From NCBI GenBank assembly GCA_039566865.1, contig CM076960.1:6744001-6808000 (forward strand): a stretch of 64,000 nucleotides of DNA, given 5' to 3'. Under the pieces are notes generated by a model. It did no database searches. It had not been told where the DNA came from and was given only the letters and a program-made list of their open reading frames with translations. Source of the stretch: Aurelia coerulea. Taxonomy: Eukaryota; Cnidaria; Scyphozoa; Semaeostomeae; Ulmaridae. A program made the position numbers and the translations under genes. Shown here in pieces: positions 22,437-36,194 of this stretch; within the stretch, counting starts at the first letter, position 1, and every line of letters starts with the position of its first letter.

Positions 22437-24176
22437 GGATTCTAATATCTTTGGTTTATTGTTTTTGAGTCTTTGGGCGGCTGTTTTACGTATTCCGTAC
22501 ACCAGATAATGATCAACCATCCCTAGCTCCAAGACGTCTACTTCAGATATGAATTGTTTTCTAGTGGTAGAGAAATGGTCAATTAATGTTTTGCGGAATC
22601 GTTGTTCACTATGCTCGTTGGTTGTTGTAGAAACTCTGGTATAGCTCTTATTGAAGGTGTTGTGGCGCAGTGGTGTAATCCTCTGACTTTGCAGCCAGAA
22701 GAGTCAGGCGGAGTGGGTTCGATACTCGGTACGACCCCACCACTTGAGCGTCATGACAAGGGGTCATGGACTGGATTAGGTCTGCCCTACTTCTGCGATC
22801 CCAGCGCTTGGCGCGGAAAAACGCAACTTCACCTTCACCTTCACCTTAATCAATTGCTCAAGCTGATATTCAAAGTAAATTGCCTTAAGCCTCTTTGTAT
22901 TGCTATTTTCTTTGCTCGCGAGGTCACAGTCTATATCACCAATCAATTAGTTTCTTTTTCCTCTTTATCTAGCTGTTTTAGAGTGTCCCTAAGATTTTCA
23001 AATGATTCTTCATCAACTCCTTATGCTGGAGGACGATACCAACAAACAACAAAAAAAGGTTTTGCATTGATTGATGAAATTTCAATGGACAGTAGCTCCA
23101 ATTGAACGCTTGTCAGATTTATGGTTGGGTATGGCAGACTCTCTTTTACATTTAAAGCTACCCAACCTCCGTTTGCATCACGGTAATTTTGAAAAATGCA
23201 ATAGGCAGTGATATTAACCTCTGAATCCTCTATTTTTTCATTCAGACATTTCACTTAGGCCAATTTTGTCAATATCATTTTTTCTGATGATGATTTCAAG
23301 ATTGCGCTTACGTTTTCTAAGAGAAAATGTATTCATAAGCGCTATTTTTAGACCATTTCCCTTCCCCCTTGTTACCAGGCCTATTATTGACAGCAATGTG
23401 AAAGCTTTGACACCACTAACATTATTTGATAAATTTACTGACATTTCTATCGCTAATATGGAGTCCATATATTTCCATGGGTAACTAAACGTTACATTAC
23501 TATATTCATGATGATGGCCAGTCCGTTGATGGTCCTCTATTTGTTAAGAAGCTTGTTTACTCTCGTGGCTTTCGCAATGAGAGGCATGTTGTCCACACCC
23601 TTTAAGATTGATGACAATGCATTTCTTGATTTTGGATTATTCTTCTAAACTTGATTGCATATATCCATGGTCTCCTTGCCTATCTTCTCTTGGATGTTCG
23701 TATTCAGGATATTTGTTCCGACGTGCACAATAATTATATCGTTGTTGCTCTTTGCTGCCCTCTACACTGCTGGGTTAATTTTCATACCACTTGCAAATTT
23801 TATTTCTACATCACGTTGTTCGTTGGAAAGCCTTTATGCATTCACATGCTGCAATTCGGAGTCCCCCACGATCAGAACTTCTATTTTTTTACTTTATCGG
23901 TTCTTGTTCAGCTGTTCTTTCGTGACATGGCTGTAATGGACCTTGTCTGGTTTTTCTCCTTCGATTTTGTTTGCCTTGACCTGTCATGAGCTTGTTTACT
24001 TTGGCTGTATCAGTCTCTTTTTTCTCGCTTTGTTCGTTGGTTTTGTTCGAAGTATCACGAGACAAAGGGTTCTTATCCGATGATAATACAGAAACTCGAT
24101 TGTAAGTGGCTTGAGTCATTTTATTACTATAGAGTAATAATAATAATAATAATGCTTTTCTTTCACTATAGCTCAC
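22437..24176 (-). pseudogene. LINE A 5' part, duplicated copy
   Basis: Same decayed SGNH-like and endonuclease remains as at 9,040-10,779, with the same stops and the same internal SINE. No base difference was noticed in this part. Confidence 0.82.
22657..22847 (+). mobile_element. tRNA-derived SINE, duplicated copy
   Basis: Identical by eye to 9,260-9,450: the A-box, B-box and three TTCACC units are all kept. Confidence 0.8.
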
Positions 24177-25002
24177 ATGTCATTATACACGGCTGCAACG
24201 AGACATCCTCAATGTCCTACTCTAGAACCAGATGGTGATTCAATTATGATGTCAGATATGCCACCAACATCTTATGATGGTCTGCTGTTGGGCTGGTAAG
24301 TCTCTTCTATTGGGTGTCTAATAATGTCCTCCTTTCTCTAAAGAATCATCAATACTCAATTACTGGTAATGGAATTTATGTTCTTCGTACTTACATGGTT
24401 TTGATAACACGTTTAAAACGTTATTTTGAGCAATACGTTTTAAAAAAATGTTGAACCTTGCCTGAAATCTAAAGTTTTTTATTCATTGTTTAAGTTTCCA
24501 ATTATAGTGTGCTCTCTTTCCGATATTTGAGACCACGTTGAATGTCGATGCAATATGTTCAATCACAAACAAAAGCATTGTAATCATCTGTTCAATTTAT
24601 TATACGTCATCTGACAGCTCTCTTCAAGAGACATGGAATGGTGGTGTTCTCAGTGATCTAAGATCATCCTGCCAAAAACCTAGACTCACTTCTTTATTTT
24701 TCTAGCTGACCACGCGTTGAAAAGAGGCTGTTAGATTTTAGGAAAGGTCGCAAATTTTCAACTCTCTATCCTTTGAATTGACGACACACTGCATCAAATA
24801 AACTTTGCCGCGGGCGCTTTGTGCACCCTTCGGTACTAATAGGGCTAATTAATGTTGATGAGCTTTTTAATTGCTTTCATCTAGATGACATTATACACCA
24901 TCATAATTATTATTGTGCTCTAGCAGTAACGAACACATCACTGATTGAATTATGATTTCAAATGGTCATGGTTTAAATGGTGAATAACCTTGGTGCCACG
25001 TT
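24177..25002. other. Non-coding stretch (duplicate of 10,780-11,605)
   Basis: No supported gene; matches the first copy. Confidence 0.5.
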
Positions 25003-25517
25003 AAAGGTGATCTGAAGCGAATTTCTTTATAAATGCAAATGAACAGCGCTGTCGAATAATAAGAAATCCTGTTTAGATTTCTTTGATATCTCATTTCGTT
25101 TTCAAGTTATCCACTAGTTTTATTTTTCAGCTGATGACGTCATTTTGTTTGCAAATGACTAGGATAACATATGGAAATATAGCTGTATCTGATCTTTGAA
25201 AGATTACATTTGTAGGAAACATTTCAGCTGAGCTAAATAAATTCAATATAAATTGCCTCATGACTGCATATGATGTTTCAAAAGGCATGTTAATTGTGCA
25301 AAGTTCATAGATTTATTTGACTTCTCTTTGGAAACATGGTCAACCTTGTATACTTTCTTTACTGTTTGCAAACAAAATGACGTCATCAGCCAATAGTACA
25401 AAAGAGTGGATAACTCGAAAATGAGAACAGGTATCAACAACTTTTAAATGACATTTTCTATCATTCAACGGCGCTATTCATTTGCATCAATAATACTTTT
25501 CGCTTCAGATCACCTTA
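25003..25517. mobile_element. Foldback element, duplicated copy
   Basis: Repeats the AAGGTGATCTGAAGCG-ended hairpin element of 11,606-12,120. Confidence 0.75.
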
Positions 25518-26236
25518 TGTATGTATGTACGCATTTACCACATAATAAATAACAACTTTACAAGAAATAAATGAAATTTACAAGTTTTAAAAACTAAAAG
25601 TAGATAGAATTACTATGACAACGCATATTAAATAGGTACCGTTAAAAGCAACCCTGATTCATTTGCATCAATAATTGGCAGCGATAGCATTAAAAGGCCA
25701 TGTTGACCTTATTTCGAAAATGGTCCCTTTAGAGGTGGTTGCAAAAGAAAAATAATAATAACAAACAACAGATGTTAAAGTGATTTTGGATGAAGCATAA
25801 TTTAGTAAGGCCAAATCATAAATGAAAGAGAGGAGGCGTGGTTTTAGTAAAGCACATATACGTTGTTCGCTTCTCCCTGTATATTTTGGAAAACATTTTC
25901 CTTGATCTTGTGTTTGAACGAATTGATATTGTTTGTAGATCTTAAATCAGAAGAAAGGCTATTCCATATGTTTGGCTATTTCACATGCTGAAATAACAAA
26001 CAACGATGTCATATAGGGTTACCAGAGCGCATTATCAAACACCGTTTCAAGTGCATCATGCCACCTTTTATCAAGCAAATGAAACCAAATAAGTAGCAGC
26101 TGCTTCAAGTTTATTCAAATTTTGACAGGAATATGTCTGCTTTGTGTTTTAAGATAACACAATGCCCCATTGCTGAGAATCTTGGTCTGCTATTGGCTGT
26201 TGGGACTACCAGTTATTGCGCAAGTGAAAGCATTTA
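25518..26236. other. Non-coding stretch (duplicate of 12,121-12,839)
   Basis: Nothing recognised. Confidence 0.5.
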
Positions 26237-26998
26237 CAGGGTGTCTCAGAAAAATTGTTCGACGTTTGATTAAATGTTGAAAAATAATGATAAAAAGGTA
26301 CGGGCTCCTGGTTAGATATCCCTGTTCCTCAGATTTCAAATTAATTTTAGACGCAAAAATCTTGTGAATCCGCTAAGCTAAGAATTCACGGAGTTACAAG
26401 CTTTTGAAGTTCAAATATGTGCGAAACTGAAACCAGACGCCCCTAACTGACTTGTTTTACAAAAAGACGTTCTAAAATTAAGGTAAAAGAAAGCTGTCCA
26501 ATGTTTTACCTCTCGCCGATATCAGAGTAAACCACAAAAGACTTCCAAAGTTATCTAATTCTTGTAACCGTTGCCAAAATTTAGTTAAGACTGCAAGTAT
26601 TTAAAAACACGGAATGAAAACTTGATCAATGAGAGATGGGGCAATTCTAAATTGTGCTGAACAGGATTCCTCCAAGTATCCATAACTTTGATTCAATGTT
26701 ATATAAAGCCAGTTGATCGAAAGTGATTTTCAAAATCCATTTGATTTGCTTTGAATAACCGAGATTCTACTTTCACTAAATATGCAATTTAGGGGCGTCT
26801 GGTTTCAGTTTTCGCACAAACTTGAACTTCGAACGCTCGTAATTCCGTGAATATTTAGCCGATTTGCTAGTTTCTGGTGTGTAAAATTAATTTAAAATCT
26901 CAGCAATATGGTTATGTTAACAGGGAGCCCATTCATTATTTCGTTATTTTTTTTTATATTTAATCAAACGTCGAACAATTTTTTTTTTGGACACCCTG
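26237..26998. mobile_element. Mariner-like MITE, CAGGGTGTC termini, duplicated copy
   Basis: Repeats 12,840-13,601 with TA on both sides. Confidence 0.85.
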
Positions 26999-27358
26999 TA
27001 TATGGTATGGTTGTTTGCTTTTCAAATGGCAAGCTCCCCCTCTTTTCTCCACTGTTATAGCTGCTATGATTTCTTAACTTGGTCAATGAATGGCCTTTGA
27101 TGTAAACAATCAAAAGTATGCGATTAACTACAACGGGCTCTATTGTTCTTGTTGCTATGCGAATTAGAAAAAATTAAGTTACGATTTACTTGATCATTTG
27201 GACAATGATTATAACAGTGAAACAAGGCACTAAATTGAAATTATTGTGGTAAAAATTATTTGTCAAGCTGAGTTGAATATTGTTAATTACATTTACAAGC
27301 ACAATGTAGATTATATTTTAGATTAATATCTGCAAATATGTCAGAACAGTATATAATA

Positions 27359-28729
27359 GACCATTCCCATGATTACGTCATCACCAGTGCGGCGCGCAAT
27401 GCATGCTGGTACTTGCAATTAAACACCTGGCCGAGTTAGTGTGTTTTGTATAGGAAGTGTATGAGAAGTCGTGTATTGCGTTGGAAATATCTAAGAAAAA
27501 TTCGAAAAAACAACTACATTTACCGATGAACATGTCCCTAGATGTTTCGGAAACTCAATTCCTGGATTCAGTTTGACTAGAGTGCAGAGGAAGGAATTTT
27601 TAGGGGGAAGATTTGACAAAAGTGCAATGTAGCCTAATGAAAACATTGCGAGCGAAAAAGGAGGCAAGGAGGTGATTGTTATCGGATGTTTCACATACCG
27701 TTTACTGAATCCATTACCACTAGAAATTGGAGTCCTGAACTTTAATTCTTTATCTAATAACTCTATCCCAGTCGGACAAAATTCTGAAAAACAGAGACTG
27801 ACGCAAACGTGGAAATACTGGACAGCGAGAAGGAATTTCAGAGATCCAGGTGTGGAACAGCACACTTCATACGTATAAATGATGCCAGAGTTAAAAAAAC
27901 AGCATTTTGACTTTCTCAAAACTATAGAAAATTGAGAATTATAGTAAATTTTTGGATTTTCCTCCCTGCAGTAAGCAATATACTCAATTTTAGGTGCTTA
28001 ATGCAACCATAGCCGAAATGCAGCGATTTCACTTCGGTGATTTTTATCCCGTTCAGTACGTAAAGGGGGAAAGTTCTCCTTTCATACGATTGCCGTTGGA
28101 AGCCAAAAAGTTGAAAACGTCAAACTCCCAATGTCTCCGTCTCTGCACAAGATAATAAACTCAAATTTTAGATTTTGGTCTAATTTTGGAGAAAGAGTGC
28201 AGCGCTTTCTCTCCCCCTCTCTAGCCTCTTCAAATAACTGGCAATGTTTACGTTAGGCCGCAGTACGTTTTCATTGACTTTCCTTGCGAATATTTCCTTC
28301 ATCTCCGCTTCATAGTAGCACTTAAACCCCTGATTAGAGTTTTAAAACATCTAGGGACATGCTTTTCCGGGAATTTGGGTGATTTCTCAAATTTTTCTTC
28401 AATTTTTCCAACGCAAAACACAACTTACCATATGCTCGCTATGTTTTCATTAGGCCACATGGCACTTTCGTCGACTCTTCCCCCTAAAAATTCCTTCGTC
28501 TGCGCTCTAAGTCAAACGGAATCCAGGACTTGAGTTTCTTAAACATCTAGGGAAATGTTCTACAATAGATTTAGTTGATTTTTCGGATTTTTCTTCGATA
28601 TTTCCAACTCAATACGCAACTTCTCATACAGTTCCTATACAAAGCACACTAACTCGGCCAGGTGTTTAACTAAAAGTGCCAGCATGCATTGCGCGCCGCA
28701 CTGGTGGTGACGTAATCATGGTAATGGTC
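27359..28729. mobile_element. 1.4-kb long-TIR element, duplicated copy
   Basis: Repeats 13,962-15,332 with the same arms and TA flanks. Confidence 0.8.
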
Positions 28730-29046
28730 TATTGATGTTGACTACGCAGCAAAAAATTGGTTGCCGGAATGACGGTACTATATTTAGAATACAAGATACA
28801 AAGATATTATAGATACAAAGTGAAAATAGTTGAGTCTTTGGATGTTGGTTTGTATATTCTAGAATTTGGCAAACAAAAATTTGTTTGGGGGGGGGGGGCG
28901 GAATCCACTCTCCTAGTTGAGATGGGTTACTTCACTTACGCTTTGAGGAAACTAAGAAGATTATTTTTCCTTTCAGCTCATATACCGAAGGAGATTCTGA
29001 GACAACTCTGCTGCTTTGAGAATGATTATCAACTCCTAAGGAGTAA

Positions 29047-29585
29047 CGAAGGTGTCCCACAGTACTCCCGTTTGAAAAATCAGCAAAATTTGATTACACG
29101 GCTGATCTTCAATTTTCTTTTCTTGTCAAGTAGATCAAAGACCAAATTATTTTCCGAGACATAGCTGATCTTGTAAGTGGTTTAGAATGAGCAAATGTAG
29201 CTCTTTTTAGGGCTACTTGGTTTTGAATCATACTGCAAAAAAGCACTGATGATTGCTAAATCAATTTCTGTGTGCGTGTAAAACCTCTAGCATGGTCATA
29301 AATGACATAAATAAAAGCGCACTATCACTGGAGACTTCAATGATGATAAAAATCTGAAAATTTTGACTCTTAGGCAAGATTGAGTATTTTGCTCAAAAAC
29401 TATAGCTCAAAATAAGGTTTTTCAACGTGTAAATTTCCAACCTTGCTGTATCAAAAGCAAACAATTTATCATCTGTGAATATTTTTGGGTCTTTGACAAA
29501 GCAATTCAAAAAGAAAATTTCATCAAAGATTTGATAATCAATTTTAGGTGATTCTTTAAACAGGAGTACTTTTTGGGACACCCGG
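29047..29585. mobile_element. Mariner-like MITE, GGTGTCCC termini, duplicated copy
   Basis: Repeats 15,647-16,185. The G12 run at 28,887-28,898 lies shortly to its left. Confidence 0.75.
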
Positions 29586-29593
29586 TAGATTTA

Positions 29594-30004
29594 CCGGGTG
29601 TGCCAAAATAAACTATGCACGTTTGGCAGGCGACAATAAACCGTACACTGGGTCGATTTTGAAGATTCATGACTTAATCTTTAGCAAAAAGCCTGAAATG
29701 GATTCCAAGATAAAATTAATCGATACAATCGATCGATTTCTAAACTCCAAATTACCACGAACAAGTTTTCACTTTTTCCATTCATGTCGCTTCTTTGAAA
29801 ATTTGATCGACGTTTTTTGATCGTTGTTAGTGTTTTCGAGAACAAACATTTGTATAAACTCGCGTCAACAAAAAAATTTGAAAAATAGCCTATAATCTAA
29901 TTCAGGCTTTTTGCTAAAGATTAAGTCATGAATCTTCAAAATCGATCTAGTTTACGATTTATTGTGGTCTGCCAAGCGTGCTTAGTTTATTTTGGCGCAC
30001 CCGG
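29594..30004. mobile_element. Mariner-like MITE, CCGGGTGTGCC termini, duplicated copy
   Basis: Repeats 16,194-16,604 with both TA flanks. Confidence 0.85.
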
Positions 30005-32220
30005 TATTTTGTAACAATTAAATCAGTTGCCATGAAAACACGCTATTTCAAACCGATTAGTGATTGAAGACAAAATTCCATAAACCAATAAGAAAATAAA
30101 CAGGCGAAGCTGCAAAAGAAGATTCAAATCTCGGAGCTTCTGAACGGCTAAGAAATTATTTTTTGCGCAAAAATTGTGTATAGAAAAAGAAGTATGATAA
30201 ATCTTAACATCTGCCAGACAGGCATCTTGTATCTTATTAAAGAAGCCGAAAATAAATGGCATAGAAGCAAATATTTATCCTTATTCTTAAGAGAAGGGTT
30301 AAGCATGCCAGATGAGTCAACAAGTTTATTTTCTACATTTCTGCCTAGCATCCGAAGATAGTTTTAGGACACTAAGAAGCTAAGCTTATCGAAGCAGCAT
30401 CCTGGTCCTTCCTCTCGATGTGACGACACCTCGTGATTCCTTCAGCCTGAAATCACAGAGAGTTGGTGACTCTCTCACTCTCCGCAGTAGATTCGGCAGT
30501 TCGGGGACTCGCGCCACCAACCTTCAGATTTATAGTCGAGCGCGTTGTCACTGAGCCATTCCCGCTTTTGAGTCAACAATTTAGCACGTTTGGTGGACTA
30601 TATATGCAATAAGAAATATGCTGCCGATGTTCAAAACTGAAATGTTAATCTATCAGCAAAGGCAAACTTTGATGCAAAAATTTCGTTTGGTAAATGTGTG
30701 CCATGTCACCCAATGGAGAGATTTAAATGAAAACATCTAAATCTGGTGCCGCAACGATTGTGTCTGTCGTACCGTAAGGATAGAAGAGGATAGTTGAAAT
30801 TGTTCAACTTTTTTCAAGTCGTTCGGCATCGCAACCATCATAGTTGCGGCTGCCGGTGGTACCAGGGGAAGTGCTTTCCATTTAAATTGAAATGGTTGCA
30901 GCATTCCGGGAGCATATCAGCGCCAATGGTTCCCGCAATGAATGCAGCAACCTTAACCTTGTGGCCATATAGAAATAAAGTTTTTCAAGCATTTCTAATT
31001 TCTGGGTTTACAAGATGTGTGATTTTACCAAAATATGTTCTCACCTAAGTTAGTCTTTCACCGACAAATTAGCTTGTGAGTTGTGAATATCGGCTGAGCA
31101 CTTTTTAATCCACAGCCCACCAAACCATAACTCACTAAATATGCTAGCTTTTTTTCACTCATCGGGTACATTTAACCTTTCTCTTCAGAATACCATCTCG
31201 CGTGCACAACGAGATGGTTAGCCCGAAACTTCCGTTAGCTTTGATCACCAATTGCTTTGAAATAGCACACCAATCAACGATAACTAATGTTATCATTACA
31301 AAGTCAGCCCTGTTCCTCATATTTCAAATAAAAAGGAAGAGCTGCCCATAGCCGAAAGTGACAAAATACGAAGACTACTGTATTTCTTCATACACGAGTG
31401 ACTGACCTATCCCATGTTTGTTTTTGAGATGTGCAACTTATGCTACATTGGCCAATTTCACAGAGACAATTAGCTTCTATGTGACCAAATTAACTGTAGC
31501 TTCAAGAGTAAATGGTATAGCACTGATGATTTGTAGAAACTGGCCACCTAAGACCGTCCATTTGTCTCGTTTTTCAATCGTTGCTATTCACAGCACCATT
31601 GTCCCAAATTATAATAAAATATAAGCAATTTGGGTTGTACTGCACAGTTTCATGCAGATGTCAAAATGCCGTATCAGAATCAGATGTTATACTCTACACG
31701 TTGTTCGCTCGCGTTGTTTCTGCCAATAAGAATAAAATTGCTGAAAATCTTATAGTTATTGAATTGATATTATTTTCATAATCTTCATGCTACATGCTAT
31801 GACTTAGTGTTCCAGGTATTTGTATATTTACGTGATAAATCTTTCATTGAGATAATTTCGCATTCGTTGTTTTAAATCATAGAATGGGTGTCCCAAGCAG
31901 CGTTTGCCATGATAGCCCCATTTAAAAGGCTATCAAATCAAGGCTAAATTGTGCTTCCTCGATATCAAGGTAATTCAAGTTCATTACATCCTCCCAAGAG
32001 GAGGATGACAGGAGTCAGAACTATCATGACAATTTTGGGCCTTTTTGAAGGTTTCTTAATAATAATAACTAATATTTCAACACTTTGACTTGATCAGAAG
32101 TAAAATTATCTGTTATCATTCAAGGACCTTTGACCCTACCAAATAACAATCGTTTTAGTTAAAATGAAGGTAAAAGGTAAAGTAAGAGCAAAAACAGTTG
32201 AATATCAAACTAAAGTACTA
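30005..32220. other. Non-coding stretch (duplicate of 16,605-18,820)
   Basis: No supported gene. Contains the copy of the second SINE (30,410-30,568) and substitutions near 30,800 and 32,182. Confidence 0.5.
30410..30568 (-). mobile_element. tRNA-derived SINE, second family, duplicated copy
   Basis: Repeats 17,010-17,168; the A-box and B-box are unchanged. Confidence 0.6.
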
Positions 32221-32805
32221 CCGGGTGAACCAGAAAAAAGTTCCCACTTTTGAAAATTCATAGCATCAAGAGTACTGAATGGATGGGAATGCATCAATAT
32301 TTGCTTGACAGCCAAAAGATCGAAGTATTTTTCGATTTTTCTCGCTTTCTTATAAGCACTGGAAAAATTGGTAAATTCAAGTTTACAAAAACTTGGTGGT
32401 TCCAAAATGACTAACCAAGGCCTAAAATACTTGATCAAATCATAAAGGACTCCTAGCTATCGTCTGCACATTTATTGCCATGGGATTGAAAATCTTTAGT
32501 ATCTGTTTGAGAATCTATGTCTTATAGCTCTTGGGAGAAGTGAAACGCCCGTGCGTATTGTTCTTTGTGAGGAGAGTCCTAACGATTTGATCAAGTGTTT
32601 TAGGCCCTTTTCAGTAATTTTGCAACTATGAAATTTTTGTTAAGTTGAATTTACCTATATTTGCAGTGCTTCCAAGAAAATGAGAAAAATCACAAAAATA
32701 CTTCCAGCTTTTGGCTTTCAACTAGCATTTGAATCATTCAAATCCATGAAGTACTTGTGGTGCTACGAATTTTCAAAAGTGGGAACTTTTTTCTGGCTCA
32801 CCCGG
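32221..32805. mobile_element. Mariner-like MITE, CCGGGTGAACC termini, duplicated copy
   Basis: Repeats 18,821-19,405. Confidence 0.87.
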
Positions 32806-32839
32806 TATAAACATTCAATGCAATCAAAATCGTTTTTCA

Positions 32840-34830
32840 TGAAAATCTATAAAGACTTCGTATGCAAAATTATGCGTGCTCTATCTTGTAGATACTGTAG
32901 AAAGCTGTATTGGGTAGCGGTACAACATAGTGGTTGTATCATTGCTTTATATATCGATTCTGCTACATATGGGCTGACATTTTCACGAATATGAGACGGA
33001 AGCTTTTCTCTTGCTGTTGCTTTTGGACACATTTTCAAAATGTTGATGTAGGTTCAAATTCTTATACAAATCTACACCTAGGTACTTGTATGATTTTGCC
33101 TCGTGAATAACCTGATGATAGATTTTGATGTCCACTTTTGGCTGTTTGAAGAGCTTTTCTTGTGATCCATTCTGCACAAATTTAGCTTTGTCCTTTTTCC
33201 AGTTAAGGTTACTGTAACTGTTCAGACGACAAATTTTCGATTTTTCGTTTTTGTTTTAATCTGATGGTACAAGTATTTGAGGACTGTTTAAACCAACTCA
33301 CTTCCAGAAATAGTCTCAATTACTTAGAAATTTGAGCATTTTAAAAGGAGCAATCATGTTTCTCAAAAATTGCGGGAATATACATCAGGGGATTAAAGTA
33401 AACTCACTTGACCTTGCAGCTATGTTCATGACATCCCGTGCTGCTATGTTATTGATATAATGCTTTACCAATACCGCATTTAAGCCTTATTGCTTGACCT
33501 TTTATGCATGATCGTATTTCCCGCAATTTTTGCTTCATTTTGATAAAAGCCTGATTTCTCGAAACAGGATTCCGGAGTACTGGTGGGTAATAAAAAATCT
33601 TTGTGTACCCAACAGGCCAATCGAGTCGCTTGAAACTTGGCACACAGGGTCACAAAGCATATAACTACGAAACCGTGTCAGCGATTTGTGATAGATCAAC
33701 TGGTCCGATTTTTACAAGGGTCTGAGAGTTAAAAAAGACATTTAAGACATTTACATTTATTTAAAATGATATCATTTCAAGAAAATACCTTTTATCAAAA
33801 ATTCGTGACACGGTTTTGCAGTTCAGGGCCTTAAGTCTTTGGTAAATAGATAGTCATGGTCCAACGATTATCATTGGGGTACACAAAGATTTTTTCGCAA
33901 GGGTGGTCGATTTTGCCTTAAATCTAGAATAAATCATTCGTGATTTTATTGAATCAACTGAATATATTTTTATGATATTCTACGTTTAATTCTGCGTCGA
34001 ATGATGCATAAGTTTGTTTGGTATATCTTGACGAACGACCGTGGAAAACGGAGTTTCTTAATCGCCGCCTGAACGGTTACAATAACCTTAATGAACAAGT
34101 TATTTTCATGAAACCAGTCTGCAACTTTTTGCAATCCACTTTCAAGTAAAGCTGCGTTTTTTCCTGCACAATACGAAACAGTATCATCGCCATACAATAT
34201 GAAGTCAGCATTAGTGAGCGGAATATTTATGTCGTTGATATTCAGCCAAAAGAGAAGGGGCCCCAGGATGGATCCTTGTGGGGCACCACATGTAACGTTT
34301 TCCTCGCTTGAGATGATGTTACCAAAAATCACTTTTTGTTTCCTAATAAAAGAGATGTCACCTATCCATTGTAATTCCATATCATCTATGCGATAACTTA
34401 GCAACTTTTCAGGCAATGTTGCATGATAGACTGTGTCACAGGCTTTACGGAGGTCAATATAGACATCACCACTACAGAAACCGTTAACGATGCTCTACCT
34501 ATGCAACCTTTCTGACAGCAAAGTAACTGCATGTTCCGTGGATCTCCCTTTTATAAATCAAACTGATGTGGGCACAACATGTGTTCGATTCAAGGTACTT
34601 TGACAGTTGATTATAGATGATCTTCTCGATAGCTTTTACGAAGCAGGAATTACTGTGATAGGCCTATAGTCGTCCAACATTGTCGGAATACCTGATTTGA
34701 AAACAGGAATAATTTTCCCACATTTTTCTGATGCGGGAAATAATGACGCTTGCAAATCTGAAGGGCTTCTCCAGAAAAATTCCCATTAGTTTTAGAACAG
34801 AGAAGCTGATATCAGTCAAGTAAAGTTTGA
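32840..34830 (-). pseudogene. LINE B reverse transcriptase, duplicated copy
   Basis: Same broken RT as 19,440-21,430, including PQGSILGPLLF and LYGDDT. Most base differences between the two duplication copies fall in or next to it (four lie within about 235 bases at 32,957-33,191), changing a few residues. Confidence 0.85.
33207..34087. mobile_element. TTAA-flanked DNA transposon, duplicated copy
   Basis: Repeats 19,807-20,687 with TTAA on both sides. Confidence 0.88.
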
Positions 34831-35153
34831 AACTAATTCGAGAATGTCAACCATTAAATAATAGCTTTGCCAGGATAAGAATTGGACTTTCAAACGGAGA
34901 TGCATTTAGTTCATCCGGTAGAGATTATTTCTCTGAAGTCAGTCATGCTACAACAGAACTACTTGCGCGGGAGATATTTTTCAACATTCCTCAAAGAGAA
35001 CCAAAGATGTCGCTAATTTTTTTCAAAAGTTTCAGCTTCACATGGGCATAGGATGCTTGCTATTTCTCAGGGGAGCAAAGCCTTGTGCCAAATTTATGCT
35101 TCTTGCATTTCAATGTACACGGGTTACGTTTCTTGAAAGATAACTGACGCAAT

Positions 35154-35942
35154 GCTTATCTTATAAACGCTGAAAGTTTGACCGCATTTGATTATAATTT
35201 TTTAGCTTTTCTCGACACAAAAAAAGCTTCGAAGTGAAGTAATCCAGAACTCCAATGACCCATCTTGCTGCAAAACGACATGTGATTCACTGAAATCGGT
35301 GCAATATTAATGATTTTACAGTTCTCCAAACGCCAATATAGTAAAAGCACACATGAAAGGAACTGCGGATTAAGAACATCTAGACTGATTTTGGATAAAC
35401 TTCTGGGAGCCTTTTCAGCCTGTAACGAAAAATCACATGTTCTTTAATGCTGGTGTTTACTGCATATCATTCTTGGGACACCTGATCTATAATCCATTCA
35501 ATGCATATTATGTCGATGTATTTAAGTCGTAAATGTTTGAGATATCTTTATAGAATTCATTTGATTCATCCAATATATAAACTTTTGATTGAGTTGATAC
35601 GAGTCTTACGACTTAAATTGATGCGAGTCTTATATTTTGTCACAACTACCAATGATCATTGACTGTTGGGCCTAGCGACGAAAATCTAACTTTAACCGAC
35701 AGCTGATCATTTTCAAATACCTTGTGCTGATTTTCGAGCTTCCAGTTTGAAATATCAATTTGAAAGTTGAAGTTTGCTGAGAGCTCTTGTGTTTTGGTCT
35801 TAGAAAATTCTGGCAGCATAGTGTCTTAAAAATGGTTAGCCATTTATGAAAGCTACTTGCTACAGCTAGGTTTAACCTAATCATTTGGCTTTTTGGGACA
35901 TCTGATTGAAGAAACTGACGTCAGCACTTATCACAATACATT
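35154..35942. other. Unique spacer between duplication and Gypsy element
   Basis: No gene seen. Short TTGGGACACCTGAT-like motifs near 35,473 and 35,890 lie in the same orientation and may be remnants of TIR tips. Confidence 0.5.
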
Positions 35943-36139
35943 TGTAGCGTTTGAGCAGTGCAGGGGCGCAGAGAGAGAGGGCACACATAAAACAGACGTT
36001 CGATCGTTTGCGTTCCAAATCTAATCCCACGATTCGACAATAACATGCTTATTTATGGATACGTTAGAACCAATTAACACTAACGGATAGGTCATTTGGC
36101 AACTGACGAACGATATCTACGTCACTACATACCGTTACA
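35943..36139 (-). repeat. Gypsy 3' LTR
   Basis: 197 bp, TGTAGCG to CGTTACA; the downstream LTR of the minus-strand element. Confidence 0.95.
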
Positions 36140-36151
36140 CCTTCCCCTCCC
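36140..36151 (-). promoter_or_regulatory. Gypsy polypurine tract
   Basis: The minus strand reads GGGAGGGGAAG directly before the 3' LTR, the expected plus-strand primer site. Confidence 0.8.
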
Positions 36152-36194
36152 TAATAAGTATATGGTAGAACACAAGGTAAACACATTTTTTTTT

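Larger units (their letters stand above)
21756..35153. repeat. 13.4-kb tandem duplication, copy 2
   Basis: A near-identical direct repeat of 8,359-21,753. It starts in codon 87 of BEL gag, so only the gag start, leader and 5' LTR of BEL are included. It ends at GACGCAAT, after which unique sequence (GCTTATC) begins. All LINE, SINE and MITE insertions of copy 1 are repeated at shifts of 13,397 (before the poly-G) or 13,400 (after it). Confidence 0.95.
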
